Assembly (NCBI RefSeq): GCF_020520425.1
Contig: NC_079488.1
Coordinates: forward strand, 33,037,247 to 33,101,246
Reading direction: 5' to 3'
Origin: Spinacia oleracea
Lineage: Eukaryota; Streptophyta; Magnoliopsida; Caryophyllales; Amaranthaceae
DNA: 64,000 nucleotides
The position numbers were made by a program, and so were the translations under genes. Below, piece after piece: positions 45,001 through 55,653 of the stretch. The notes below the pieces were generated by a model. The model worked only from the letters and a program-made list of their open reading frames with translations. It was not told the DNA's origin and searched no databases. How positions within the stretch are numbered: position 1 is the stretch's first letter; each line of letters starts with the position of its first letter.

Positions 45001-46952
45001 CAGGGCAGACTCATACTTGGACAATGCATCCTCAAACTGACCATCTTTAAACAACATATTTCCTTCTACTTTTGCTTCATTAGCTTGCGCTAGCGCCCTC
45101 TGGTTAACAATAGAAACAAGCCATCAACAATTTTTGAAAAAATGAACAGCAGTCCTATGTCAACTTAATATATAAAGAACACAAGACTGCCCACAAGGCC
45201 TACAAGTACAGCAGGAAATTAGGTATTGCAAGCACTTGAAGAGACTAACTTCATCTGTCAGTCATTACATAAAACATTTACTCCCTCCGTCCCGGAATAC
45301 TTGACCTGTTTTCCTTATCGGGCCGTCCCTTAATACTTGACCTGTTTCTAAAAATGGAAATATTCTAACAATATTATATTATTTCTCACTCCACCCCTAT
45401 TAACCCACCTACCCCCTACTCCATACAAAAAATAATTAAAAATTCAACACCTACTCTCCCCCAACCCCACCCCTTTACACATTTTCCACTAACTACATTA
45501 AAATAATACCACACTATCAACTACTACCTATTAAATTAAATAAGTCAATTCAAGTCCCTTAAAATATGTGCCGGTCAAACCGGGTCGAGTATTCCGGGAC
45601 GGAGGGAGTAGCATATAAGGAAATTGATATATGCAACCTCTTAGGCTACCTATAAGAAGCTAAAAGAAGAAACTTTAAGCATCGGCTAAACATTAATAAC
45701 ACCAGTAGACACGTGATTTTTCATAATTTGTTAATCGTATACTCATGGACATTTTAGGAAACATATTTAATGCATATAGAGTTATAGACTATAGAGATCT
45801 ATGTTACTCCGACTCTTTATTTCACCTCAAATACCCGTCACACATACTCAACAACAACGGTGGAGAAGAATATTATCAAACGAGTCCAAAAATCATTAAC
45901 TGGGTGGGTTCAATTCCCTGAGTATTGAAGCATTGACATAAGTTTTACTTTGAGAACAGATCGATATTACTCCAAGTAAGTGGGATAAATTGAACCCATT
46001 TTCTTGAAGGTGGCTCCGCCCCTACCCAACATTCGGTAAGACATTTACTCTTCATTCTGGACCAAAACCATGCAAATTTTCATAGAATGGCAGGTTCACA
46101 CACTTGGACACACACCCATGTTGAGACTTCAAGCTGTGTTTGAGTAACATAGCCCTATAAGCCCTTAAGGCCGCCTATGTCAAAACCGTATATATATATT
46201 AGAGACATCTGGCTCTCCAGCAGAACCTATCAGCTATCTATATCAACCCTTCTCTAAAAGACCGGAACAGAAATTGGAAATCTGAAATGGTTTCATTTTC
46301 AGCAATCCTTCCAATGACATAACCTGACAGTATCAAAACACCAAACAAAACGAAAGAAGTTGAAACGACTATGTTTCGCAAACAACCAAATATCGTCCTC
46401 AAATTGTATGTCTAAGTAACAAATACGAATTAAGAAGTACGCATTTCTCTAAACAACAGAAAAATCAAACGCAGAGTAGCAGGAAAAAAATCCCTAAATT
46501 AAGCAAAAAGCCCAATCAATAGAAGAAGAATCAAGCTCAATATGCAAAAATGTTCAAATTCAGCTTCAATTTCAAAATAATTGCAATAATGAAATCAACA
46601 TTAGGTTACAATTTCGCTTAAAATCTCATACAATTCGATAATCATAAGACAGAAGAGAGAGAAAGAGCACCTGTTTCAATTGATAATCATCAAGAGCATC
46701 TTCATAAGAATCATCCTTAACAGCCGTCAATGGCGCAGATTTTTCTTCTTGTTGTTTTTGTTCGTCATCACCATTATCGTCGTCGCCAAAGTCGGCACCT
46801 CTATCAGAATGATCACCTTCGCTAGCCGTTTCGAAACCATCCGTTTCGTCTTTGTTGTTGATGGAACTCGTTTCAGGTTCTGAATCGAGTTTCTTGTGGA
46901 TGATCTCTGATGCTGGAGCAGGTTCGTCGTTCGCTTGTTCGATTAGCACCAT
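42045..46952 (-). CDS. TTC1-like: TTC1/AtTPR1-type tetratricopeptide repeat protein (five exons)
   Basis: Exons on the minus strand: 46671-46952, 44920-45099, 42984-43110, 42743-42856 and 42045-42160. All introns are GT-AG and the exons join without frame change to 819 bp, 272 residues. Residues 1-94 are acidic and disordered (DSEPETSSINNKDETDGFET). Residues about 96-205 form three TPR units (GNMLFKDGQFEDALSKYESA, HSNRGICYLKLGKYDETVKE, AYVKVLLRRGEAYEKLERYE). The C-terminal 38 residues (LKEMGNNVLGRFGMS, NTGSYSISFQR) match the conserved tail of TTC1. The family binds Hsp70/Hsp90-type chaperones; the Arabidopsis relative is AtTPR1 (At4g30480, by memory). It appears intact. Intron 1 holds a Stowaway MITE and intron 2 a C homopolymer. 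It is the only convincing host gene here. Confidence 0.92.
43366..43390 (+). repeat. Run of 25 C in an intron
   Basis: A C homopolymer in the second intron of the TPR gene, flanked by further C-rich sequence (CACCACCCCCACC). Its length is prone to sequencing error. Confidence 0.95.
45281..45608. mobile_element. Stowaway-type MITE in intron 1 of the TPR gene
   Basis: 328 bp with inverted ends CTCCCTCCGTCCCGGAATAC / GTATTCCGGGACGGAGGGAG and the TA target duplication (45279-45280, 45609-45610). The CTCCCTCCGTCCC terminus is the usual plant Stowaway form. It has no coding capacity. Confidence 0.95.
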
Positions 46953-47200
46953 CTTTTAGAGATTTCTGGGGGGAAAGAAGTTTAGAATTGCCAAGGTTAA
47001 AGATGAAGAAGGCTCAAGGTTTTGGGTATTAGACGGGACTAGTGTAGACGTAGTGGGTATTTTGTGTAATTTGCTTCGAGAAACCTCTCAGCTTTTCTTC
47101 TTTATCTTGCTCACTCATTTGGGAGGAGGATTATTTTTTTATTTTTTTCAAGTACACAAAAGTTAGGATAATTTTCTCTTAAAACTATAACTTATCTAAA
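46953..47200 (-). promoter_or_regulatory. 5' flank of the TPR gene
   Basis: The 248 bp between the start codon and the Helitron end hold the 5' UTR and the proximal promoter. No unambiguous TATA box is visible on the minus strand. The limit is set by the Helitron. Confidence 0.4.
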
Positions 47201-47235
47201 CTAGGAATCAGACTGCGCGCTATCGCGCGCGGACG

Positions 47236-49079
47236 CCTGTCAAGAAAAACGATAAATTTTGTTTATGAAGAAAGGAGGCCAGCAATGTATGTGTCTAATA
47301 GACGAATTGAACTCAGTCTTATTGTACATAATGTCAGCGACAATATAAAGTAAAAGTGTATTACCCTTTAAAATGATATCATACTAAAAGAAACAACTAA
47401 ATAAAATTATATTTGTGATATTTGCACTTTGTGTTACTACATAAGTGAATAGAAAATAACGGTTGCAATATTAGGGTAATATGGAAAGAAGAATACTAAG
47501 GAAATCTATGGTTCATCGAGCATAAAGTTCATAAGCAACACTAAACCCAAAATTTACCATCAACAAAGCCTTTTCAAAGGATGTAATTTACACTTATCAA
47601 ACATAGTATACAAAAAATAAAGTTACATACATAAGTCGAAATGTAGACAGTCTTACAACTAACATTCTGTTGCAAATTCTACACAAAGAAAAAAGATGAT
47701 AACTGAAAAAATAATATACTGATGAATTTAACAAATATTATGATAATCTATAGAGATTTTTAATAGTTACAAAAAAACATATGTGGCTGCTGGAAGCTCG
47801 ATTGGAAGTAATTCTCATTTCTCGCAGCTCAAAGTTTTGTAATCAGAACAAACTCGATTGCCTGTAATTCTCCCAGCTCAATTCTTCCAGCTCAATGTTG
47901 GAACGCCTCTTTACAGCAAACCAAGCCTGACACATAAGGAACATGAACATCCTTTTACACATGCTTGCTTAAATCTTGAAATGATATTCATACATGCGCT
48001 CATCCTATAGCCCCGCGTTTCTGGCTTACCACGCCGCAATTAGAAGAGATTGTTCAGCCACCCACAAACCTGAAACCAAACTCAGGGGAACGTCCCTGAC
48101 ATCCAAAGGAAAGATGAGTTAGATTGTTGCCTTGTTTGGTTGAGTTGAACAAATGGTGCAATGCACATCATTACTGACCTTGAAAGTGGCTAAAGTTCTA
48201 CGCCTTTCATGTATCACCAACCAGCTAGCAGATGAAAGTATGTATTTGAATTATTATTTCATACCAAGCAGCCATCTGAATCACAAGAAGCAATACTGTA
48301 TCAACCGAAAACACAGGCCAGTGAGAGATGAACTCTTCCATCTCCCCCCAAGACTTTCGTTTGGTTCATTAGATAAACTTTACTTTTCATACGTTTTACT
48401 CTTAATTTGATTTTTTTGGGTGTAAACTCAGGAAGATCATAAGTTGTAAAGCCTTTGACTTGCTGCTAAATTATAATGAGGTTAATAACCACTGCTTTCC
48501 TGCTTGAGAGATCAGTAATTACCTCCTGTTTGAGTTTTGCTAAAATCATATCAGAAGGAATTGAAGCTCAAATATCTCCACTGCAAGCACATACATTTTT
48601 TATCTTTGACTTCACAAAAGTTTTTTATTCAAAATAATCATCTATTCTGACACCCTTCCAAATGAATCTATAAGAAGCAAGTGGTCATAAAGTGAAATCA
48701 TTCAGAGAAAATATGAGATACTAAACGAGAACATGATCTTGATCGTCTCTTTTTATTCATATATATCGATAATTTGTAACATTTTGTAGCAGGAAGCGTA
48801 ATTCCATTTACAATAATTCGTTATGGATTCCCCTGGTAAAATGATATCCTATTGTAATTTCCCCTTACATGTAAAGAAAACTAAAAATACTGGCATTGTA
48901 GATCAAAACCTCACCACCCACAATCAAGTATCCAATTCTCTGAACGGGTCCAAGATATTGGTGACGAAGCTAGCTTACAACACACAAAAAAACAAGACAA
49001 GCATAACATAAAGTCAGAATTAACTGGGACGATCAAGTCTGTATAACAATCACATACTGAAAGTAACTCATGAACGCAG
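47236..49079. other. Non-coding interior of the Helitron candidate
   Basis: About 1.8 kb without a supported gene. The short open frames give no recognisable domain. Confidence 0.5.
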
Positions 49080-49342
49080 GCGGCCTTGGTGACCTTGGCA
49101 CCAATTGGGTCCTTCTTCTCGATACTCTTGATGGCACCAACAACAGCATTCTGTCTCATGTCCTTCACAGAAAAACGACCAAATGGAGAGTACTCTGCGA
49201 AAGCTTCACCACCATTGGCCCAGCATCACCATTCTTCAAGAAATTAGGGTCCTTCTCGATCTTCTTTCCAGACCGCCTATCAATCTTGCTCAGAAGCTCA
49301 GAAAGCTGAACAACAATGTGAGAGGCATGGCAGTCCAGGATT
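49080..49342 (-). pseudogene. EF-1alpha C-terminal fragment
   Basis: On the minus strand the translation follows the C-terminal domain of elongation factor 1-alpha: [74 protein letters not shown]. About nine residues normally present between GDAG and PMVVE are deleted. One base is missing in the following GTGGTG(G)AAG, which shifts the frame. Only this C-terminal piece exists, so it is a captured fragment or processed pseudogene, with no function expected. Confidence 0.9.
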
Positions 49343-51760
49343 TACTTTACATTAGAAAACATTTATGTCATCATTAGTCAAGGAAATATCCTGACATTTT
49401 AATTTAAGGCATGATGGAGATCCAGTATCACAGACAAAAAAACTATAGAACCAGTCACTATACCTCACAGATACCACGGATGCCATCGTCACATTTCAAG
49501 ACAATCAATAAATAGCAGACTTACTATTACACAACTGATGATGTGATGATGTTTTCCGCATCACTCACACACTTCATTCGTTTCCTACATTGTTCATCCA
49601 AACAATTAGGTAAATACTTGTACTAATTTTAACAGTTTTACTTTTCTTTTGTTATCCTTCATTTAAGGTTTCAATCATTTTCCATATCAAATGATTCCGA
49701 AACACTGTTATGCTACAAAATAAAACTTGGATTCTTTGCAGATATTCCAACAAAAAGTTAAGCACCAAAGATAGTCAAAACTCAAAACCCCACAGCCATC
49801 TCCACCACCCTAATTCAGGAATATCCTTCCACCTTGACCCTTCCACAGTATGATGCAAAATGAGATTGCAAAAGGTAAAGACTTAAAAGACAATTTCCAA
49901 GAGGCTGTTAGCAACAATATTTATGGTGTATGAATAATTACTAAGTCTAATAACCACGTACAATTAATTACTTATAGCTCTTGGTTAGTGATACTTACAA
50001 ATCACCAACCACTCTTGGTCAATTCATGGCAGTAATTTCAAAGAAAAAGATCGGCATACGACTGTTCATCAACCACATTCGCAACTCTTCCTGTTTTAAG
50101 AGCAAAAGCATATTAAAAGATATGGAGTAACAACTACTCAATCAATGAATATTATGATAAGAGAGCAAAAGGCTATAAATAGATAAAAACAACCATACTT
50201 GTAAGCATGATGTAAGCGTACTTCTGAACTATAAGACCATGCGATAGACCTCACACTCCCATCTCCTCTCCAATCCCTGGCACACAACACAAGGCAAGCA
50301 AAAATATAAAAGAAGAGTTTTAGTACCCATATATAAACGAAATTAAAGGAGTGTACCCATATATGACCACCGCCTAGTTAGTATAAATAACCAAATGCAC
50401 CAGTAAATATTCTAAAAAGTATAAATAACTAATGAGTAGAGAAAGCTAGTGGACCAAGCACCGACCAATCAGCTCCCAATATAGAAAGGTATATCTTTTG
50501 TTATTTATATAAATAAATCTATTATCCAATAACATTGAATTGAAAAACGCTCACCCAAAATATGTTAATACCTACAGTTAATCCCAGGATAATAATTCTT
50601 CGTATAACAGAAGTGTAGTAGACCAAATACCATTACTTGATTGTCTAAACTCAAGGCATAAAAGTAATCTAATCACGACACTATGAGTCTATGACTACTA
50701 CATACCAAATATTAGCTTGCTAAGTGCAATTAGCAACACTAATTTTCAATTCCTCTGTAGCATGTTAATTCTAGATGCCTGTATCAGAATTTAGTACAAA
50801 CCTTGTCAGACATCTTTCCATCATGTAGTGTTCCATATGAGCAGGAACTGGTCCTCTTCAGGCAAGATGTGTGTGGAGGCTTAGGAACATTACTTAAACA
50901 GTTAAACTCCGTGTGATCTCCGGAATAAGTGTCTCCTCCGTGACCTCTAGCCTATTCTTGTCGGATTAACAGGAACCTGAAATTGACTGTCACCTCCAAA
51001 CTTATTGTAGCTTATCTCAGTTTTTAACTTTGCTTTTTATCCAAGCTCATAAACTGTGTTGTAGACCATCAGGATGAGAGACAATTAGTTACCTGTTGTC
51101 ACCTGAGACTCAAGCTTCCAAACCATTATAGAAGTAAGACTTTTATCCATTTTGCTTCATCACTTTAACACTTTCCCCTTCCACTAAACATCTTTCAACG
51201 ACCTGGTAGAGAAAAAAGCCTTAAAAGGCCCTTTCAAAAGTTTCCTGTCAAGGAATTGGAAGGTAAATCATTCTTGCCTTTTTTTGATTTCCAAAAAATA
51301 ACTCGTCATTTCGAGCTTCAGTATCTAAAATTGAAACAAGTAAGAAAGGGCAAAACTGATCTTTAGTCAAATAATTATGACTCACAAAGAATAAACTGAG
51401 ATTTAACTCAACTCATAATGACAAGATTGATATCAAACAAACACAGTAAGTCGTTGAGACTTATTTCTCTAACAGAAAACAAAGGTACTTAATCCTTAGT
51501 ATTTCAACAGAGATAATACAAGATCAATACAGTAAAGAAAATTACTCCCAACCAGTTGCACTGCATTATAACTTGAAATCATTGACAACAAACTATATGA
51601 TGCTAGTATCACATTATTATCAAGGAGTGTGAAATTTCTAAAGTGAGCTATCCAATTGTAGGTCATGAGCAATCTTGGTCTGTCACTCTTTAAGATACAC
51701 ATAAAGCAATTGACTGTCATTTGCACTCACTTCGTCTCTAGATCAAGGATTATTTTGATG
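49343..51760. other. Non-coding interior of the Helitron candidate
   Basis: About 2.4 kb with no recognised coding sequence. It may include introns or flanks of the captured kinase piece. Confidence 0.5.
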
Positions 51761-52232
51761 TTAAACAGTCCCATCTTCCAGTTGACCTATGACCTCCAAC
51801 TGCAACAAAACTTCTCTAATTGTCGGCCTTTGTTGCCCATCCATGTTTAAACACTTCTTAGCCAGATTTGCTAGGATGCTTTCTTTCCTACCATATTTCA
51901 CAACCTGAGGTGCCAATATATCATACAAGTCCAAAGTTCTCATACCTGATAGAAACCACAGTCCACAACATTAAATTTTGCCCATCAGCGGAGTTAGGAG
52001 AACTAATTGTCCTTTTCTATGTCAAAAGCTCCACAAGAACTACTCAAAAACGGTAAACATCACTCTTCTCGGTGAGCTGGTGTGAAAGAATGTATTCAAG
52101 ATCAAGATAACCTAATGTGCATTGAAAGCAAGTGGTTAAATGAGTTTTATCAGTAGCAATAGATCTTGATGTTCCAAAATCAGACAGTTTTTCTCTATAT
52201 TTCGCATCAAGAAAAAAAAAACAGTTCATCAT
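51761..52232 (-). pseudogene. Wall-associated-kinase-like kinase fragment
   Basis: On the minus strand 52205-52044 reads [20 protein letters not shown] and [20 protein letters not shown]. This is the activation segment of WAK-like receptor kinases (DFG kept; GYLDPEY changed to GYLDLEY), broken by a stop. After a decayed stretch with stops, 51943-51761 reads YGRKESILANLAKKCLNMDG and QQRPTIREVLLQLEVIG, the last part of the C lobe. The ATP-binding N lobe was not recognised upstream, nor any membrane or extracellular part. It is a dead gene fragment on the same strand as the Helitron candidate. Confidence 0.85.
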
Positions 52233-53578
52233 CCTCTAAATATTTACTGAATGAAAAAATAAGTAGCCTTCACGAGCTTCAATTGAGCCTCACAAAGAAT
52301 AAATCTTCCACACGCAAAATATGGGTCACATATAAATGGAAGTAAAATAAAGCAACAACATATTGATCGAATACAAATAGCTTTACCAAAAGAACAAATA
52401 CCTGCTTCCTGAGGATTTCCATCTATAGCCATTCCTGCACTGGAAGTAAGGCTAACTTTTTCAGAATCGAGAGCCTTAATTACTCCGTATAAAACTTCAC
52501 CAAAATGAGTACTTGCCAATCTTTTGTCTCTCCCCCAATCAAAGCACATTGAAGAAATCACATCCGCATCAAGTTTCCAAAAATTCTCTTTCATGAGCCC
52601 CGACTTTGCTATTAATTCTATGTTCTCTACACCTAAACCATCTCTCTGAGTTCTTGGATTTGCTCATCTCTCTTTTTTACAATTTCACTTTTTTTTGCTC
52701 CTACCAAATATCTTAATGCAGAACGAAATCAAAACTACAAAGAAATGATCAAATAATTAACTTTTTAGAAAAAAGAAAGATGAGTACTTTGAGGTGTTGA
52801 GGAGAAGCTGTGCGACCTCGTCCTTGAATGCCAATTAGAGTATCAACAAATCGATTCTCGTCTTCGGTAAAATCAAAACCCAAACATTTGTTAATAATCC
52901 TAGAATCCTAAAATCCTAAAATCATAACTGAAAATCTGGAAAAACAAACTGAAAACCCAGAATCCCAAAATCTTAACTGAAAATCCGGCAAAACAAACCC
53001 CCAAAAGTACGACGAACCAAACTGAAACCCTAAAATCAAAACCCCAAAAATTTGGTTGAAAAATCAAAGTACCAACATAACTGGACAAAATAATCCACCA
53101 TCCTGCTTCAAACGGTGGGATTTCGCAGGGACCTTTTCTTCTGAACTGCAAAAAATGAGGGAGAGGCCGACACAAACCCGATCTCGCCTACAATTGCGCC
53201 TATCCTCTGCCTCGTTTTTGGCAATTCAAAAGAAAAAGAAAGATCCACCCCCGCCATCAAAAAGATCACCTACCCCCGCCATCAAAATGTTGTTTTCCTT
53301 TGTTCTTGCTTTGAATTCGAATCCCATGGTTGATTAGTGAGAGGAGGAGAAGGAAAGAAGACAGGGGCGAATGGTGAGTTTTTCTAGGCTGGTGAGTTTT
53401 TTCGGACGCCATTGTTGAGGAAGAGGAGAAGGCTGGCGCCATTACTGAGGAAGAGGAGAAAGACCGCAGATGGCAAAGAAAGGAGGCCAAATGTGGCAAA
53501 GGAGTAAGGGTAAAACGGGTATTCCACGTTAATTTACTGTTCCAAACTTGATGTTGTTGCTTTTATAAGGGTTATAGA
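52233..53578. other. 5' part of the Helitron candidate
   Basis: No supported gene. A short frame at 52244-52594 lies upstream of the kinase piece but matches nothing I can name. 52880-53060 is rich in CCTAAAATC/AACTGAAAATC repeats. Confidence 0.4.
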
Positions 53579-54433
53579 TCTAATCTAATATACATATATA
53601 AAGGAGTCATATTTGCTGAAAGATTAGAGCACCACCTAAGATTACTAATGGTTTCGGCCAATGAAAAATAAGATTTCTAATTTATTTTTGAATTAAAAAA
53701 ACCAAGTGCCACGTAGATAATAATTAGGTGCCACGTAGATATTTTAATTAATTAATTATTAATATATACAACTCCATCGAAAATCAAACACTCTAATAAT
53801 TAAAAAATAATCGATTGTCGCGTAGATAATTAATTAGGTGCCACATAGATATTTTAATTAATTAATTAATTACTAATATATACAACTCCATCGAAAATAA
53901 AACACTCTAATAATTAAAAAATAATCGATTTCCACGTAGATAATTAATTAGGTGTCACGTAGATATTTTTAATTAATTAATTAATTACTAATATATATAC
54001 AACTCCGTCTAAAATCAAACACTCTAATAATTAAAAAATAAATCTAAATAAAATTCATCCAAAATCAAACAATAATCTAAAATAAATTAAATAAAATTCA
54101 ATTTAAAATCAAATATTAATCCAATATTAGAGCGCCACATAGAAAATTCTAATGGTTTCGGCCAATGAAAAATAAGATTTCAAAATTAATTTTGAATTAA
54201 AAAAAACGAGTGTCACGTAAAGAAATTATTAACTTTCACGTAGATTTTTTTTATTAATTATTTTTTAATATTACGCATATACAATTTCATCAAAAAACAA
54301 ACACTTTCATAATAAAAAAAATCTAAAATGAAATCCAATGAAAAATAAAAAACTAATCTAATCTAATATATAAAAATGGTATATACATAGGATTTTTATT
54401 TAAACATAAAAATTTAATAGGGCTAAAATCTAG
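53579..54433 (+). mobile_element. Small Helitron candidate containing a tandem array
   Basis: Starts TCTAATCTAATATACATAT after an A and ends TTTTTATTTAAACATAAAAA, AATAGGGCTAAAAT, CTAG (54430-54433) before a T. The 5' TC, A/T insertion and CTAG fit a Helitron, but the terminal hairpin is AT-only, so the call is moderate. A block GATTAGAGC...TTTCGGCCAATGAAAAATAA occurs near both the left (53622) and right (54125) side. Confidence 0.4.
53706..54045 (+). repeat. Tandem repeat of about 113 bp
   Basis: Three units begin near 53706, 53817 and 53930. Each has two CCACGTAGATA-like words, AATTAATTAATTA, ATACAACTCCATCGAAAATC and CACTCTAATAATTAAAAAAT. CACGTAG could look like a G-box core but here is only part of the repeat. 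Confidence 0.85.
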
Positions 54434-55653
54434 TATATATATATAGAGAAAGGCTTCCGTAAGAACACTTCTTACGCTGAGAACACATCTTACGGTAAGA
54501 ACACTCTCTGTACCGTTGGATCAAATCTAATCTAACCGTCCATATCAATAGTGTGACTAATGGCATTTGCTGTAATTTTGTGAACTAAAATCTCGGTAGT
54601 TTCTACTGACGCATAATTTGTGGTGCTCCCCCTCTCTCTCCCCAGTTCTCGACCTAACCCATGGCATTGATCGATCTCCATCAAATTCTGTGAATTTGTA
54701 TCAAAAACTTCCACAAATTCAAGGGATTCTTCACCAACGCTCCAGTAATTCTGCTATTTAGGTTCAATTAAGAGGTTCGATTTCAATTTTGGTTTTTTCT
54801 CTAAAATCGTGCTATAATTTCGCCCATTTTTACCCTAACTTTTTCATCAATTTCGTTCAAATTCATGCAATTTTACATTATATAATTGATTATCTTCACC
54901 GATTTTTCTAGATTTCGTGTTTTTTAGGATTATCGAAGGTGTGGTTCCAAATTTTGGTTTAGTTTTCAATTTTGTAATTACTTATATTTTGTTGATTTAT
55001 GTGTTTGATTTAATTTGTTTATTTTCGGATTATAATTTGATTGAATAACTTCTAGATTTCGTATTTTTTATTTAAATTAGTTTTATTTTTCTAATAGTTC
55101 ATAGCTTGTCCTTCGATTCCTTCCACTATTCAAGTTAAATCGATTCATTGACGTTTGTGAATCAGTGCCAATTTGAACTTTGGTATTTTACTTGTTCATA
55201 TGAGTGATGATATGTGTTTGAAGTGTACTGTCATTTTGATTACTCTAAGGTTCTATTCTACGAATTGTAAGTAAAACAAAATTGTTTGATTAAGCTTGAA
55301 CAGAACATTAGTAAAAACTCTGTAGTTTCGGGTCCTGGTTTTCTTGTTTAATTTGACTGAAATCTCCAGTCCTTTTACAAAGAGGAAGATGATTTCCAGT
55401 GAAATTTGTGGAAAATCAAAAGTGGAAGTTGAGAAGTTTATTCATATGTTCTAAAATGCTTACGTTTATGTTCTAAATTGTATTGCATATGTTCTAAATC
55501 TTTTTCACTTTGCGCAATGGGTCTCTTTCTCTAACTAATTACGTACTACTCTTTTATATTAACTCAAAAACACATTGACTACAACCACAAGGTCACTTAA
55601 ATAGAACCTATTTTAATTGTGGTGGAGTCTGCTTTACCTTTCTGAAGTCTATG
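54434..55653. other. Left part of a TGTTCTAAA-rich element
   Basis: Near 54450-54510 the words GTAAGAACAC, CTTACGCTGAGAACAC and TTACGGTAAGAACACTC form short direct and inverted repeats such as are found at transposon ends. TGTTCTAAA-type words follow at 55446, 55470 and 55488. No coding frame is supported. Confidence 0.4.

Larger units (their letters stand above)
47201..53578 (-). mobile_element. Helitron candidate with captured gene fragments
   Basis: On the minus strand the right side begins A/TCTATAACCCTTATAAAAG (53578 downward). The left side ends with the hairpin GCGCGC-GATA-GCGCGC (47215-47230), ten bases, then CTAG (47204-47201) followed by T. These are the Helitron rules: 5' TC, 3' hairpin plus CTRR, insertion between A and T. 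The 3' end is clear; the 5' end is my best guess. Inside are an EF-1alpha fragment and a kinase fragment and no RepHel gene, so it is non-autonomous. It would be a typical gene-capturing plant Helitron. Confidence 0.5.

Noticed and set aside
53266..53499. Ser-rich minus-strand frame resembling a transit peptide
   Set aside because: It is short, in CT-rich DNA, with no continuing exon that I can recognise; not enough to call a gene.
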